64,000 nucleotides of DNA from Salipiger sp. IMCC34102 (GCF_004145405.1 NZ_SELQ01000009.1:43163-107162); one strand, 5' to 3'. Counted from the stretch's first letter, positions 46,779-58,554 are shown. Program-made: numbers and translations. The notes: generated from the sequence alone by a model not told the origin.

Positions 46779-47170
46779 CGCAGTCCGCGCTGCCGGGCAA
46801 AAATGCGCTTGAAATTTTAACGATCGCCGGGACGGGCGAAAGGCGGGCGAGCCTTCGACGCGGCGCTGCGAAAGGCGTCTTTCGCGACTTTATACCAGCA
46901 TCGGAACCGCGGGCGATATTCCTCGGCGGAGTGATATTTTTAAGACTATTGGGCCCCGTTCCGGTCGGATCGTCACGATGAACCGAAGCGGCAAACCCTT
47001 CGATACATCCTACCGATGCGCTGCTCAAAACAAGCAACCGGTGCACCAGAGCCTCTTGAGATTGCAGCGTCGGGCGATAGGTCGAACGCCAGTCGGAAAC
47101 GTCGTTTCATGCCCCGGGTCCACCAATAATTCCCTTGTCCTGCCCAAACGTCGCCGTTAGACGGGTCAGC
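46779..47170 (+). other. Intergenic region between pcsA and tRNA-Ser
   Basis: No gene was recognised in 392 bases. GCGAAAG at 46868-46874 and CTTTCGC at 46879-46885 form a perfect seven-base stem with a four-base loop, followed by GACTTTATA; it may end pcsA transcription. A GGCGGAGTGATATTTTT element lies at 46924-46940 and resembles the spacer motif near ruvB. The tRNA promoter is expected near the right end but has no clear consensus. Confidence 0.5.
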
Positions 47171-47260
47171 GGAGACGTGGCCGAGTGGTCGAAGGCGCTC
47201 CCCTGCTAAGGGAGTAGGCCCGGAAGGGTCTCGAGGGTTCGAATCCCTTCGTCTCCGCCA
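47171..47260 (+). tRNA. tRNA-Ser with anticodon GCT
   Basis: The 90 bases fold as a serine tRNA. The acceptor stem pairs GGAGACG with CGTCTCC, and the CCA end is encoded (47258-47260). The anticodon stem CTCCC/GGGAG (47198-47202 and 47210-47214) holds the loop CTGCTAA, so the anticodon is GCT at 47205-47207, reading AGC and AGU. The long variable arm (TAGGCCCGGAAGGGTCTC) and the T arm GAGGGTTCGAATCCCTT are typical of type II tRNAs. Confidence 0.97.
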
Positions 47261-47477
47261 GACCACCTCCGTCCGAGGCTTTTCCTAGATTTCCAGTGCG
47301 TTGGTAGGGCTTCAGCCCTTGGTCGCGCGCGGTCGCCCGATGCTGACCCTCACTCCGCGACGAGGCGTGGAGCGAACTCGCCTTGGGCGATCGGTGCCAT
47401 GCTGTAGAAGTGTTCAATCGCGGCGGCTTGCGGTTTTGCGTGATCATGGGAGGAAGGTGGCGCGCCTTGCATGGGAA

Positions 47478-47507
47478 CCGCCCCGCCCCTTTAAAGGGGC
47501 GGGGCGG
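47478..47507 (-). terminator. Perfect 30-base palindrome downstream of katG
   Basis: CCGCCCCGCCCCTTT at 47478-47492 is followed without a gap by its exact complement. The palindrome lies 18 bases past the katG stop codon and about 215 bases from the tRNA gene. As RNA it would form a 12-base GC stem closed by TTTAAA. The minus-strand side runs into TTCCC, so the T-run is poor. It probably ends katG transcription or shields its 3' end. The rest of 47261-47524 holds no gene. Confidence 0.65.
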
Positions 47508-47524
47508 ATGGCAATCAACCCAGT

Positions 47525-49849
<2,325 letters not shown>

Positions 49850-50806
49850 ATGGCAGATCCGACATTGAAACAACTCCGCTACTTCGAAGCGCTCGCCCAA
49901 CATGGCCACTTCGGTCGCGCGGCCGATCTTTGCGCAATCTCCCAGCCCGCGCTGTCGGTCCAGATACAGGCGCTGGAGGCGATGCTGGGACTGCCGCTCT
50001 TCGAACGGGGCCACCGCAGCCTGCACCTGACGGAATTCGGCGAACGGTTCAGACCGCGCGTGCAGGACATCCTGCGCGCCGTCGATGACCTGACCGATCT
50101 TGCCCGGGTCGCGCAGGACGGCCTTCGGGGCCTGCTGCGGATCGGTGTGATTCCGACCGTCGCCCCCTACATCCTGCCGTGGCTCCTCAGGCAACTGTCG
50201 CAAGACTTCCCGAACCTCCAGGTTCGCATCCGGGAGACGACGACCAAGGCGCTGGTCGATGAGTTGAAGGACGGGCGGATCGACACGGCCATCGTCGCCT
50301 TGCCCGTGTCCGAGCCGTCGCTGCAGGAGGCAGCGCTGATCTCGGAATCCTTCGTGCTCGTCCGCCCTGCACGGGACGGCGGCCTTCCACCGCCAGACCG
50401 TCACGCCTTGCCTGACATGGGTCTGCTGCTGCTGGAGGAAGGACATTGCTTTCGCGATCAGGCCCTGTCGTTTTGTGGGGTCGGCAGCCCTACGACCGCA
50501 AGCGGTCTGGATGCCACGTCCCTGTCGACGCTCGTGCAGATGGTCGGTGCCGAAATGGGTCTGACGCTTTTACCAGAGATGGCCGTGGCTCTCGAAAGCC
50601 GCGGTGCCGCGGTCACGGTTTCCCGGTTCGCACCGCCTGCGCCCACGCGGACGATCGGCCTGATCTGGCGAAAGACCTCTCCGCTTGCGGACAGGATGCC
50701 TCCTTTGCTCGATTCCATCGCCGCCGCGCTGGCCCGCAAGAGCGCAGGTGATCTCGGCCCCTCGCCAGTCGCTCCTGTCGATAGCGCGGATCGGTCCGGC
50801 GCATAG
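49850..50806 (+). CDS. oxyR: OxyR, peroxide-sensing LysR-type regulator
   Basis: OxyR switches on peroxide defence when its two sensing cysteines form a disulfide. The winged helix-turn-helix is at residues 4-62 (LKQLRYFEALAQHGHFGRAA, ISQPALSVQIQALE). The sensing cysteines are Cys200 and Cys209 in LLEEGHCFRDQALSFC, one position from the Escherichia coli numbering (199 and 208), so this is a redox-active OxyR and not just any LysR protein. It has 318 residues; the last 20 are a variable tail. It is divergent from katG. The ribosome site is weak (TTTGGGTT), which fits a regulator. Confidence 0.94.
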   Translation: MADPTLKQLRYFEALAQHGHFGRAADLCAISQPALSVQIQALEAMLGLPLFERGHRSLHLTEFGERFRPRVQDILRAVDDLTDLARVAQDGLRGLLRIGVIPTVAPYILPWLLRQLSQDFPNLQVRIRETTTKALVDELKDGRIDTAIVALPVSEPSLQEAALISESFVLVRPARDGGLPPPDRHALPDMGLLLLEEGHCFRDQALSFCGVGSPTTASGLDATSLSTLVQMVGAEMGLTLLPEMAVALESRGAAVTVSRFAPPAPTRTIGLIWRKTSPLADRMPPLLDSIAAALARKSAGDLGPSPVAPVDSADRSGA

Positions 50807-51042
50807 ACCGGCGGGGGTCCGGCGCATCGCCGTATGCACCAGGGGTCGGCAACCCGCGACTTGCAATCCTTCGCTCCCATCCTGACAGGGATATCAGCTT
50901 CCATCGCGTATCCGACAGCCGTCGCCGTGTTCCGGCGCATCCTGCATCGTGGCGCAGGGACGCGAGCGACACCATCCAGCGAATGCGGCGTCCGCTTGCC
51001 GAACCAGATGGATGATCGGCGAGCAAGCGGCTATCAAGAGGC

Positions 51043-52350
51043 ATGAAACGCCTTCTCGTGATCTTGTTCCTCACCCTCCTTGCCGCGCAGGGCCTTGCCC
51101 AGGAGGGCGATGCGCCGGGGCCCACCGTCTCGGTCGACGGCGCACCTGCTGACGACGCCATCGCGGCGCGGCTCCGGTCCATCGTGGCGGCCCTCGATTA
51201 CGCGGGGATCGCAATTTCGGTCGACGCAGGGGTCGTCACCCTGGCGGGCGACATCGCCGATCCGGCCATCGCCGACACCGTCGCAAACATTGCCGAGCGG
51301 CTGGAAGGGGTCGTGGCGGTCCAGAGCCAGCTTGCAACCTCGGACGACATCGCCCAGCAGATCAATCCCGCCTTCGATCGGTTCCGTGCGCGCCTGGAGC
51401 AGTTCATCGCCCGCTTGCCGCTCTTCTTCGTCGCGGCCATCGCCTTTGCCGCGATCACAGCACTGGGTTTCTTCCTCGCGCGCTTGCGGGTCTGGGACCG
51501 GCTAGCCCCGAACGCCTTCATCGCTGGCATCTACCGCCAGGCCTTTCGCGTGGCCTGCGGGATCATGGGGATCGTCATTGCCCTCGACCTCGTCGGGGCG
51601 GTGGCGCTTCTGGGAACCATCCTGGGGGCGGCAGGCATCATCGGCCTGGCCATCGGCTTCGCGGTCCGCGACACGGTGGAGAACTTCGTCGCCTCGATCA
51701 TGCTGAGCGTCCGGCAACCCTTCCTGCCGAACGACCTGATCGAGATCGAGGGGGACGTGGGCCGCGTGATCCGGCTGAACTCCCGCGCGACGATCCTGCT
51801 GTCGCTCGACGGCAATCACATCCGCATCCCAAACGCGACGGTCTTCAAGGGCCGTATCGTGAACTACACCCAGAACCCCGCGCGGCGGTTCACCTTCGAC
51901 ATCGGCATCGACCCCGACGCCGACCTCGAAGCGACCCGCCGGCTGGCGCAGGATACGCTGCGGGCCCTGCCCTTCGTGCTCGACGATCCCGAGGAACTGG
52001 TCTGGATCGAGACCATCGCGGAGCCAGGTGCCGTCCTGCGTGTCACGGGATGGATCGACCAGACCGTGACCGGCTTCAGCTCCGCCCGCGGGGATGCGAT
52101 CCGACTGGTCAAGGAAGCGATCGAGGCCGCCGGCGTCGCCATTCCCGACACCACGTACCGCATCCGGCTCGAAGGGTTGCCGGGTGCCGCGGAACCGCCG
52201 GCCAAGCCCCCCTCGCCCGCGCGGCCGCCTCAGCCGGAGGTCCCGTCCGAGTCGACCAGCAAATCGGAAGAGCATGCGTTGATCCCCCTCGTCGCGGCAG
52301 AACGCCGGGGGGAAGACGACCTGCTCGACCAAGACGTGGAGCGCGAGTAG
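51043..52350 (+). CDS. BON-domain MscS-type mechanosensitive channel
   Basis: The 435-residue product is a small-conductance mechanosensitive channel with a periplasmic BON domain. A signal peptide of 19 residues (LLVILFLTLLAAQGLAQ) is followed by a BON-like fold at about 45-105 (ISVDAGVVTLAGDIADP). Three membrane helices follow, the last being the pore helix rich in Gly and Ala (GTILGAAGIIGLAIGFAVRD). The beta domain follows (PNDLIEIEGDVGRVIRLNSR, HIRIPNATVFKGRIVNYTQNP) and an acidic, Pro-rich tail. AAGAGGC lies just before the ATG. It converges on the histidine kinase gene, 62 bases apart. It probably opens during hypo-osmotic shock. Confidence 0.9.
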   Translation: MKRLLVILFLTLLAAQGLAQEGDAPGPTVSVDGAPADDAIAARLRSIVAALDYAGIAISVDAGVVTLAGDIADPAIADTVANIAERLEGVVAVQSQLATSDDIAQQINPAFDRFRARLEQFIARLPLFFVAAIAFAAITALGFFLARLRVWDRLAPNAFIAGIYRQAFRVACGIMGIVIALDLVGAVALLGTILGAAGIIGLAIGFAVRDTVENFVASIMLSVRQPFLPNDLIEIEGDVGRVIRLNSRATILLSLDGNHIRIPNATVFKGRIVNYTQNPARRFTFDIGIDPDADLEATRRLAQDTLRALPFVLDDPEELVWIETIAEPGAVLRVTGWIDQTVTGFSSARGDAIRLVKEAIEAAGVAIPDTTYRIRLEGLPGAAEPPAKPPSPARPPQPEVPSESTSKSEEHALIPLVAAERRGEDDLLDQDVERE

Positions 52351-52412
52351 CCTCCCGCAGGATGTGAGTAAGGCGGTGCCTTGAACGGCCCCCGATCGGC
52401 AGATGGCCCGAC

Positions 52413-54203
52413 TTAGGCGCAATACGACGGCACGAGGGGTTGCTCGCCCAGTTGACCCGCCTGGGCGAATTCCAGGTGGAAGGTGGTGCCGAAGCCGACA
52501 CGACTTTCGTAGAACAGCTTGCCCGACAGCCGCTCGGCCAGACGCTTCGAGATATGCAGGCCAAGGCCCGACCCTTGACCGAAGGCCTGTCCGCCGTTCT
52601 CCAACTGTTCGAACCGCCCGAACACCTTGTCTTCCATGCCATCGGGTATCCCGCTGCCGGTATCGCGGATCGACAGCCTGACCCGCCCGTCCACGACCGT
52701 GAGCGCGCCCTCGACGATGCCGTGCTCGTTCGAGAACTTGATCGCGTTGGAAATCAGGTTGTCGATGATCTGACGGATGGCGAAGTCGTCGCCGGTGACG
52801 ATGGCGGATGTCTCCCGGTTCGGCATGACCAGCCGCACGCCCCGGCCCGCGGCATACATCCTGTTTTCGTCGAAGCTGTCTTCCAGAAGCTTGCCGAGGT
52901 CGACCGTTGCCGTATCCAGTGAAAGCGCCTCGAGGTCGATCTTCTGGGTCAGCAGGATATTGTCGACGAGCCGGGACAGCCGGATCCCGTTGCGATTGGC
53001 GATCTCCAGAGAAGAGCGGATCGGTTTCGTCAATTCTCCCAGATGGCCGCTCAACGCCAGCGTCAGCCCGCCCCTGAGCGAGGTCAGCGGCGTCCGCAAC
53101 TCGTGGCTGACGACAGAGACGAACTCGTCCTTGGCGCGGCTGGCCGCATCCGCCTTTTTCAGCGCGTCTTCCAGTTGGAAGGTGATCGCGATACGGTCCG
53201 TGATGTCGACGAGGGTGATGCTCCACCCCAGCAGACGCCCCACGGGATCAAGCGGATTGCCGACTTCGCGGACACGGGGTTCGTAGATCCGTTCCCCAAG
53301 GGACAGGTGGGAATACGCCTTCGGCGTGTCCAGCCTGTCGACACTGGTGCGAAGTGCATCCCGGAACCGGCGGAAGCCGTGCTCCCGCGCCGAGGCCTTT
53401 GCCGCCGCGTTCATCAGGACGATCTCGTGATGCTTGTCGACCATCACCACGGGCTCGCTCATGGTGTTGAACAGTACGCTCCGCCCGACGGAAGCCATGT
53501 CCATCGTCCTGTTCGTCATTAGCATCCACGTGAACGGCAACAGTCCGAGCGTGAACATGAAGGGGGTTGGATCGGCTCCGTAGACCGTGAAGCCCAGGCC
53601 GATGTAGGCAAGGTTCCCGATGACCGGCATCGAGGTGACGAGAACAAGCGCGGCCAGAAGCGGCCAGGCGGATCGCTCTGCCCGGACGAATGCCCGGATC
53701 AGGCAGAAGATTGCTGCCGCCGCGAAGGCGTAGAACAGTCCGACGATCGCGTAGAACCCCGGCCCATGCACATAATCGATGTAGGTTTGCCCGGTCGGAA
53801 TGGCCGTCGCATCGGTATAGAGCAAGTGATGCCAGGCATTCGTGGCCGCGAAGACGAAGACGGCCGTGGGCAAGATCGCGAGCGCAAGCCCGGCCTTCCG
53901 CCCATGGGTGTTGTTATCGACATAGGCGAGAACGAAAAAGTACCAGGCCACCGGCACCAGACCGTGGCCGACCCACGCGAGCGTCGCGAAATGGATCTGG
54001 CAATCGAAGCCCGGCGAAGACGCTTCGAACCCGACCATCAGCAGGGTCCAGATCATGGCGAGGAAAGCCAGCGCATAGTGGATCTTGCCGTTGAAACTCT
54101 GAAAGACAACCGTGCAGATCAGGACGAGAGCGGCAAATGCGCTGATCCCGATCGTGCTCCAGAGTATGGGAGCGATCATCAATTCTTCGAAACATACCGG
54201 CAT
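52413..54203 (-). CDS. Seven-TM sensor histidine kinase
   Basis: The 596-residue protein has seven membrane helices in residues 10-235 of the 7TM histidine-kinase sensor type, then a PAS-like domain (about 240-340), HisKA with the phospho-acceptor His367 in SVVSHELRTPLTSL, and a complete HATPase (NLISNAIKFSNE, DTGSGIPDGM, GQGSGLGLHISKRL). No receiver domain or response-regulator gene adjoins it, so its partner must lie elsewhere. The start is the ATG at 54203; an ATG at 54179 with GAAGAA upstream is possible. The signal it senses is not known. Its promoter region (54204-54419) is AT-rich for this genome and holds TTAA-rich inverted segments. Confidence 0.88.
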   Translation of the reverse strand: MPVCFEELMIAPILWSTIGISAFAALVLICTVVFQSFNGKIHYALAFLAMIWTLLMVGFEASSPGFDCQIHFATLAWVGHGLVPVAWYFFVLAYVDNNTHGRKAGLALAILPTAVFVFAATNAWHHLLYTDATAIPTGQTYIDYVHGPGFYAIVGLFYAFAAAAIFCLIRAFVRAERSAWPLLAALVLVTSMPVIGNLAYIGLGFTVYGADPTPFMFTLGLLPFTWMLMTNRTMDMASVGRSVLFNTMSEPVVMVDKHHEIVLMNAAAKASAREHGFRRFRDALRTSVDRLDTPKAYSHLSLGERIYEPRVREVGNPLDPVGRLLGWSITLVDITDRIAITFQLEDALKKADAASRAKDEFVSVVSHELRTPLTSLRGGLTLALSGHLGELTKPIRSSLEIANRNGIRLSRLVDNILLTQKIDLEALSLDTATVDLGKLLEDSFDENRMYAAGRGVRLVMPNRETSAIVTGDDFAIRQIIDNLISNAIKFSNEHGIVEGALTVVDGRVRLSIRDTGSGIPDGMEDKVFGRFEQLENGGQAFGQGSGLGLHISKRLAERLSGKLFYESRVGFGTTFHLEFAQAGQLGEQPLVPSYCA

Positions 54204-54419
54204 GAAAGTTAATTCGCGTAAATTAAACTCGATTTGGTTTCATCACGAGGTTGTGTCCCAAATTTGACGACCGCGCGAAAAGGGGGTGACGTCTTCGCGC
54301 TGCGGTTAAACCCGACACGACAAAGCGACTGCCTTGCAGTAAAACTAACCGCAATCGCGACCAACCTGGATCGCGGTGAGCAAGCGGTGCGGCTGCCCAA
54401 GTGGAACGTGAATGCCGTG

Positions 54420-55721
54420 CTAGAACGCCTGACCGGGCAGCCACAGGATCAGGGCCGGGAATAGAAGCAGTATGGCCAGCCGCAGGATGTCCGCCAGGAT
54501 GAACGGCAGGATGCCGCGGACCACTGTCCCTTGCGCCACGCCCTGCGACGCGGCCTGCACCACGAACAGGTTCATGCCGATGGGTGGCGTGATCAGCCCG
54601 ATCTCGGCCACCGTGACGACGATTATGCCGAACCAGATCAGGTCGTAGCCGATCTCCAGCGCGACGGGGGCCAGAAGCGGGACGGTCAGCAGGATCATCG
54701 ACATCGAATCCATGAAACAGCCCAGCACGATGTAGAAGACCAGGATCAGGACCATCACCGCCAAGGGCCCGAGACCCGCGGCGCGAATCTGTTCGATCAG
54801 AAGCTGCGGCAATCCGGTGGTTTCGAGGTAGAAGTTGAACAGCGCGGCCCCCACCAGGATGAAGTAGATCATTCCCGTCAGCGCCGCCGTCTCGAAGACG
54901 GACGCCTTCAGCGCGGCCCAGGTCAACTCTCCCGACGCCAACGCCAGGACGAAGGCACCGACCGCCCCGACGGCCGCGGCTTCGGTGGGCGAGAACCAGC
55001 CAAGGTATATGCCGCCGATGACGAGCGCGAAAAGCACCACGACCGGCCAGACGCGGCCCAGATGACGCATCCGATCCGGCCAGTCGGTCCGGTCGGACCG
55101 GGGGGCGAGGTCGGGGCGCATCCGCACCCGCACCGCGATGGCGCCCGCGTAGAGCAGCGCACCCAGCAGACCCGGCACGAGGGCCGCGATGAACAGCTGG
55201 CCGATCGAGCTTTGCGTGAGCAACCCGTAGATCACCAGCAGGACCGAGGGCGGGATCAGCACGCCCAGCGTGCCCCCCGCCGCCACCGTGGCCGTCGACA
55301 AGGATGGATCGTAGCCGCGCTGGTCCATCTGCGGCAGGGCCACGCGTCCGATGGTCGCCACGGTCGCCAGCGACGATCCGCAAATCGCCCCGAAGACGGC
55401 GCTCGCCCCCACGGTGGTGATCGCAAGCCCCCCGCGACGGTGGCCCACGAAAGAGGCGATCACATCGAAAAGCGCGCGCGACAGCCCCGCGTGCGACGCG
55501 AAGACCCCCATCATCACGAAAAGCGGTATGACGGAAAAGGAATAGGGAAAGATCGATTCGAACGGGCTCGACCCCATGACGTAGGCGACGCCGGTCCAGC
55601 CGTTGAGATACCAGTACCCCAAGCCCCCGATCACGCCCATCGAGATCGCCACCGGCAGGCCGAGCGCGATCAGGACGAGTGCTGCACCGAACCCCAGAAG
55701 TCCCAGAACAGGGTCACTCAT
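54420..55721 (-). CDS. dctM: TRAP transporter large permease, DctM type
   Basis: This is the large membrane subunit of a tripartite TRAP transporter, which imports an organic acid with sodium. It has about twelve helices and the DctM signatures: GLPVAISMGVIGGLGYW, the block AVFGAICGSSLATVATIG, TVAAGGTLGVLIPPS, and GLITPPIGMNLFVVQA. It has 433 residues. The ATG at 55721 overlaps the end of dctQ by eight bases. The substrate cannot be told from the permease. Confidence 0.94.
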   Translation of the reverse strand: MSDPVLGLLGFGAALVLIALGLPVAISMGVIGGLGYWYLNGWTGVAYVMGSSPFESIFPYSFSVIPLFVMMGVFASHAGLSRALFDVIASFVGHRRGGLAITTVGASAVFGAICGSSLATVATIGRVALPQMDQRGYDPSLSTATVAAGGTLGVLIPPSVLLVIYGLLTQSSIGQLFIAALVPGLLGALLYAGAIAVRVRMRPDLAPRSDRTDWPDRMRHLGRVWPVVVLFALVIGGIYLGWFSPTEAAAVGAVGAFVLALASGELTWAALKASVFETAALTGMIYFILVGAALFNFYLETTGLPQLLIEQIRAAGLGPLAVMVLILVFYIVLGCFMDSMSMILLTVPLLAPVALEIGYDLIWFGIIVVTVAEIGLITPPIGMNLFVVQAASQGVAQGTVVRGILPFILADILRLAILLLFPALILWLPGQAF

Positions 55722-56235
55722 CACGCACCAACAACCGTCCGAGGATCGCCACGATCGAGACCGCCAGCCCCACCAGCAGGGGATACCAGAACCACGCGAC
55801 GGGAATGCCCAGTTGCTGGGAGGTATCGCCGAACATGGTACGGGTCTGGAACGTCAGGTAGCCTTGCCACAGCATCAGCCCCACCAAACCAAGACTCGCA
55901 GCCGCCGCCAGCGCGATAAGCGACAGGCGCGGACCACGCGGCAGGCGTTCGATCAGGAAGTCCACGCTGACATGCGCTCCGGTGAAGAAGGCGTAGGGCA
56001 ACACCAGCCATGCGCCGGCGACGACGAAAAGCTGCACCAGGTCCACGACCCCCAGCACAGGCAGCCCGATCCGCCGCCCAAGGATGTCGACGACCGTCAC
56101 GACCGCCGCCGCCCCGTAAGAGGCGACGCCCAGCACGGCCAGGGCCTGAACCAGCCACCCGACCATTCCCGCAATCAGCGACACGGCGTCAGCCGCCCCG
56201 CCGGGGCAGGTCCGTCGCCAGAACCGGGCCAGCAA
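55714..56235 (-). CDS. dctQ: TRAP transporter small permease, DctQ type
   Basis: The product is the four-helix small subunit of the TRAP transporter (helices at about 26-46, 62-82, 101-121 and 144-164). Typical DctQ residues are present (VVDILGRRIGLPVLG, FFTGAHVSVDFLIERLP, WFWYPLL). The start is uncertain: a TTG at 56235 has GAGGCG five to seven bases upstream and lies ten bases after dctP, a GTG at 56184 and an ATG at 56166 are alternatives. It has 173 residues from the TTG. Its stop overlaps dctM. Confidence 0.88.
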   Translation of the reverse strand: MLARFWRRTCPGGAADAVSLIAGMVGWLVQALAVLGVASYGAAAVVTVVDILGRRIGLPVLGVVDLVQLFVVAGAWLVLPYAFFTGAHVSVDFLIERLPRGPRLSLIALAAAASLGLVGLMLWQGYLTFQTRTMFGDTSQQLGIPVAWFWYPLLVGLAVSIVAILGRLLVRDE

Positions 56236-56244
56236 CGTCGCGCC

Positions 56245-57273
56245 TCATTCCGCGATGTCTTCCTCGTAAGCTGCGACGCGGTCCTGCATGGCCTTGTAGA
56301 TCTCGGCCGCGTTCTCGACGCCCGCATCCTCGACCGATTGGACATATGCCTCCATCATCGGCTGCAAGGCCTCCTCCCAGCGGGCGCGTTCCGCGTCGGA
56401 AAGTTGCGTGATCTCGTGGTTTGCGGCGATCGCCCCGTCGCGGCCGGGCGCATCCCAGTCGTCCCACCAGTCGGCGAACTTAGCGACCAGCACATCGCCG
56501 GAATTGTCGTCGATGCAGGCCCGCGCCGTCTCGCTCAAGCCATCGTAGCTGTCCTGGTTCATGACGAAGAAGAACGACACCGTGTAGGCGCCAAGCTCCA
56601 AGTGATAGTTCAGCACCTCGTTCAGGCCGAAGCTAGCGACCGGATCCCAAGGGAACACCGTTCCGTCGATCACGCCGCGTTGCAGGCTCTCGTAGACCTC
56701 GCCGGGCGGCAGTCCCTGCGGATCGGCCCCCAGCGCCGAGAGCATCTCGGACACGGCGGGGCTGGGCGTACGGATACGAAGACCGTTCATGTCCTCCATC
56801 GTCTCGACCCGCGTGTCGGTGGTATGCACCAATCCGCCGTTGTGGGCGTGCAGCGCGAGAACCTTCAGACCGTCGTATTCCTCGGCCAGGTACTCGGGGA
56901 ACAGATCCCACAGCGCCTGCGTCGCGGCCCCGGCGTCGTCCGTCAGGAAGGGCATGTCGATAAGCGAGGTGCGCGGAAACCGCCCCCGGGGAATCCCGTG
57001 CAGCCCATGCGCGATATCCACGACGCCGGCGAGCACCTGTTCCTGCTGACGCGCCACGTTGCCCAGCTGGGAGCCTGCGGCCGAAACCTCGAACTCCAGC
57101 TCGCCGCCAGCGCATTCGGCGACGGTCTCCGTCCAGGGGACGATGAAATCGGTATGGATTCCGTGCACCGAGGGCAGGAAGTGGCTCACCTGCAAGGTCG
57201 TTTGCGCTTGTGCGCTGCCGGCAGCGGCCAGCATCAAGGCGCACAGGGCCGTGGCGGTGGTCGTCTTCGTCAT
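56245..57273 (-). CDS. dctP: TRAP transporter substrate-binding protein, DctP type
   Basis: The periplasmic binding protein of the TRAP system delivers the substrate to the permease. A signal peptide ends AQAQT (about residue 24). The DctP fold is clear: LQVSHFLPSVHGIHTDFIVP, VDIAHGLHGIPRGRFP, and the substrate-binding arginine region GLRIRTPSPAVSEMLSALG followed by PGEVYESLQRGVIDG. It has 342 residues. The ATG at 57273 has GGGAGG upstream. It heads the dctP-dctQ-dctM operon. Relatives with this arginine bind carboxylates; the exact ligand is not known. Confidence 0.93.
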   Translation of the reverse strand: MTKTTTATALCALMLAAAGSAQAQTTLQVSHFLPSVHGIHTDFIVPWTETVAECAGGELEFEVSAAGSQLGNVARQQEQVLAGVVDIAHGLHGIPRGRFPRTSLIDMPFLTDDAGAATQALWDLFPEYLAEEYDGLKVLALHAHNGGLVHTTDTRVETMEDMNGLRIRTPSPAVSEMLSALGADPQGLPPGEVYESLQRGVIDGTVFPWDPVASFGLNEVLNYHLELGAYTVSFFFVMNQDSYDGLSETARACIDDNSGDVLVAKFADWWDDWDAPGRDGAIAANHEITQLSDAERARWEEALQPMMEAYVQSVEDAGVENAAEIYKAMQDRVAAYEEDIAE

Positions 57274-57626
57274 GTGGTCATCCTCCCAGATGGTCATTGC
57301 GCCACGACGGCGCGGTCTCGTCGGTTCCCCGACCGGCGCATCACCCTCCAATGATGCACCGCCGCGATCCGCGGCAGGGGTCCAGGATGGCTGGCGACAC
57401 GTCTTCCGACGTCCGCGCCTTCGCAAGTCCCTCCGCCGTCGCCGGACGTGGCGATCCGCGCCGATAGGTCCCATCCAGTAAAGGCCTATCCCAAGGCACC
57501 GTCAATGTCGGACCGGCAGGGAAAGGCAACGGCGCGGCGCGACATTGAACGTTGTCCCCGAAGCCCGGTCTGGACGGCAGACGGCACGCGCCGACCGCGC
57601 GGTATTGCCGGCGGTCTTCGTCGCCC
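57274..57626. other. Intergenic region upstream of dctP
   Basis: These 353 bases lie between dctP and the end of the glycosyltransferase gene, both on the minus strand. No gene or strong hairpin was recognised. The dctP promoter should be in the lower part. The short open frames here have no ribosome site and look like chance frames of GC-rich DNA. Confidence 0.5.
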
Positions 57627-58550
57627 TCAGCGAGAGAAAAGTTGCGCCGACAGGCCCCGCGGCATGACCAGTGCCGCGCAGACGGCGGCCAGCGTCAGCA
57701 CCCCGCGCCGCGGGGTCGAGAAGAACGCGGCCGGAGAGAACGCCAGCCCGCGCAGCGCGTAGCGCAGCGCATCGGTGCGCCGTTGACCCAGCCGCAGGGA
57801 CCGGCGCGCGAGGTAACGCTGGTGGATCGCCTCGGCGGCGCGGTCGGGGGCATGACCGTAGCGCGTGGCGGTCCGCAGCGCGGTCTCGCGACCGGCTGCC
57901 ATCGCCTCGAGGTCGGAGGACAATCCGCCCGCACTGGTCCGGTACCACGTCTGGCATTTGTCGATGCCGAGGATCATCGCGCCGTCGCCGACCAGGCGAA
58001 TCAGCCATTCCAGGTCCTCGTTGTGCACGATCGCCGGGTCGAACCCGCCGGTCTTTGCAAAGCTGTCCTGCCGGACGGCGATGTTCGACATGGTGCAGAC
58101 CGGATTCTCGGCCAGCAGCATCGGGATCGTGAGCGGCCCCTGCGGCACGGTCGAAAAGGTCACCGCATCCGTCGGTGTGTCCCGAAAGAAGGCGATCTGC
58201 CCGTAGGCCGCGTCCACCGAGGGGTCGGCGAAGGCGCGCGCAAGTTCTTCCAGCTTGGTCGGTGACCAGATGTCGTCGGCGTCGCAAAACGCGATGACCG
58301 TGCCGGGCCCCGCGTGGGAAGCGCCGTGGTTGCGGGCATCCGACGGCCCCTTGCCGCGATTGCGCAGCAGCGTGATCCGCGGGTTGTGCTCGAACATCGC
58401 GCGCACGATGGCGACCGTGTCGTCCGTCGATCCGTCATCGACGCAGATCACGGTCCAACCATGATGGGTCTGCTTCTCGATGCTGGCCAGCGTCTCGGGC
58501 AAGGTGGTCGCGGCGTTGTAGCAGGGAATGACGATGGTGAAGTGGGACAT
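57627..58550 (-). CDS. Family 2 glycosyltransferase
   Basis: This 307-residue GT-A enzyme probably adds a sugar during surface-polysaccharide synthesis. The N-terminus FTIVIPCYNAATTLPETL, the acidic VICVDDGSTDDT, and the DxD-type metal motif FCDADDIWSPTKL are the family marks. The following MSNIAVRQDSFAKTGGFDP and EDLEWLIRLV match the acceptor region. The ATG at 58550 is where the family begins. It starts five bases after the flippase stop, so both are one operon. The C-terminus (about 60 residues) contains a hydrophobic stretch, perhaps membrane-associated. Confidence 0.9.
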   Translation of the reverse strand: MSHFTIVIPCYNAATTLPETLASIEKQTHHGWTVICVDDGSTDDTVAIVRAMFEHNPRITLLRNRGKGPSDARNHGASHAGPGTVIAFCDADDIWSPTKLEELARAFADPSVDAAYGQIAFFRDTPTDAVTFSTVPQGPLTIPMLLAENPVCTMSNIAVRQDSFAKTGGFDPAIVHNEDLEWLIRLVGDGAMILGIDKCQTWYRTSAGGLSSDLEAMAAGRETALRTATRYGHAPDRAAEAIHQRYLARRSLRLGQRRTDALRYALRGLAFSPAAFFSTPRRGVLTLAAVCAALVMPRGLSAQLFSR

Positions 58551-58554
58551 GGGA

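Noticed and set aside
46973..47266. A 97-codon minus-strand frame reading RRRDSNPRDPSGP across the tRNA gene
   Set aside because: It is the antisense of tRNA-Ser, a well-known false protein in GC-rich genomes, and has no ribosome site.
54204..54240. TTAA-rich sequence upstream of the seven-TM kinase as a CtrA site
   Set aside because: The TTAA halves are 10 bases apart rather than 7, so it does not match TTAA-N7-TTAA.
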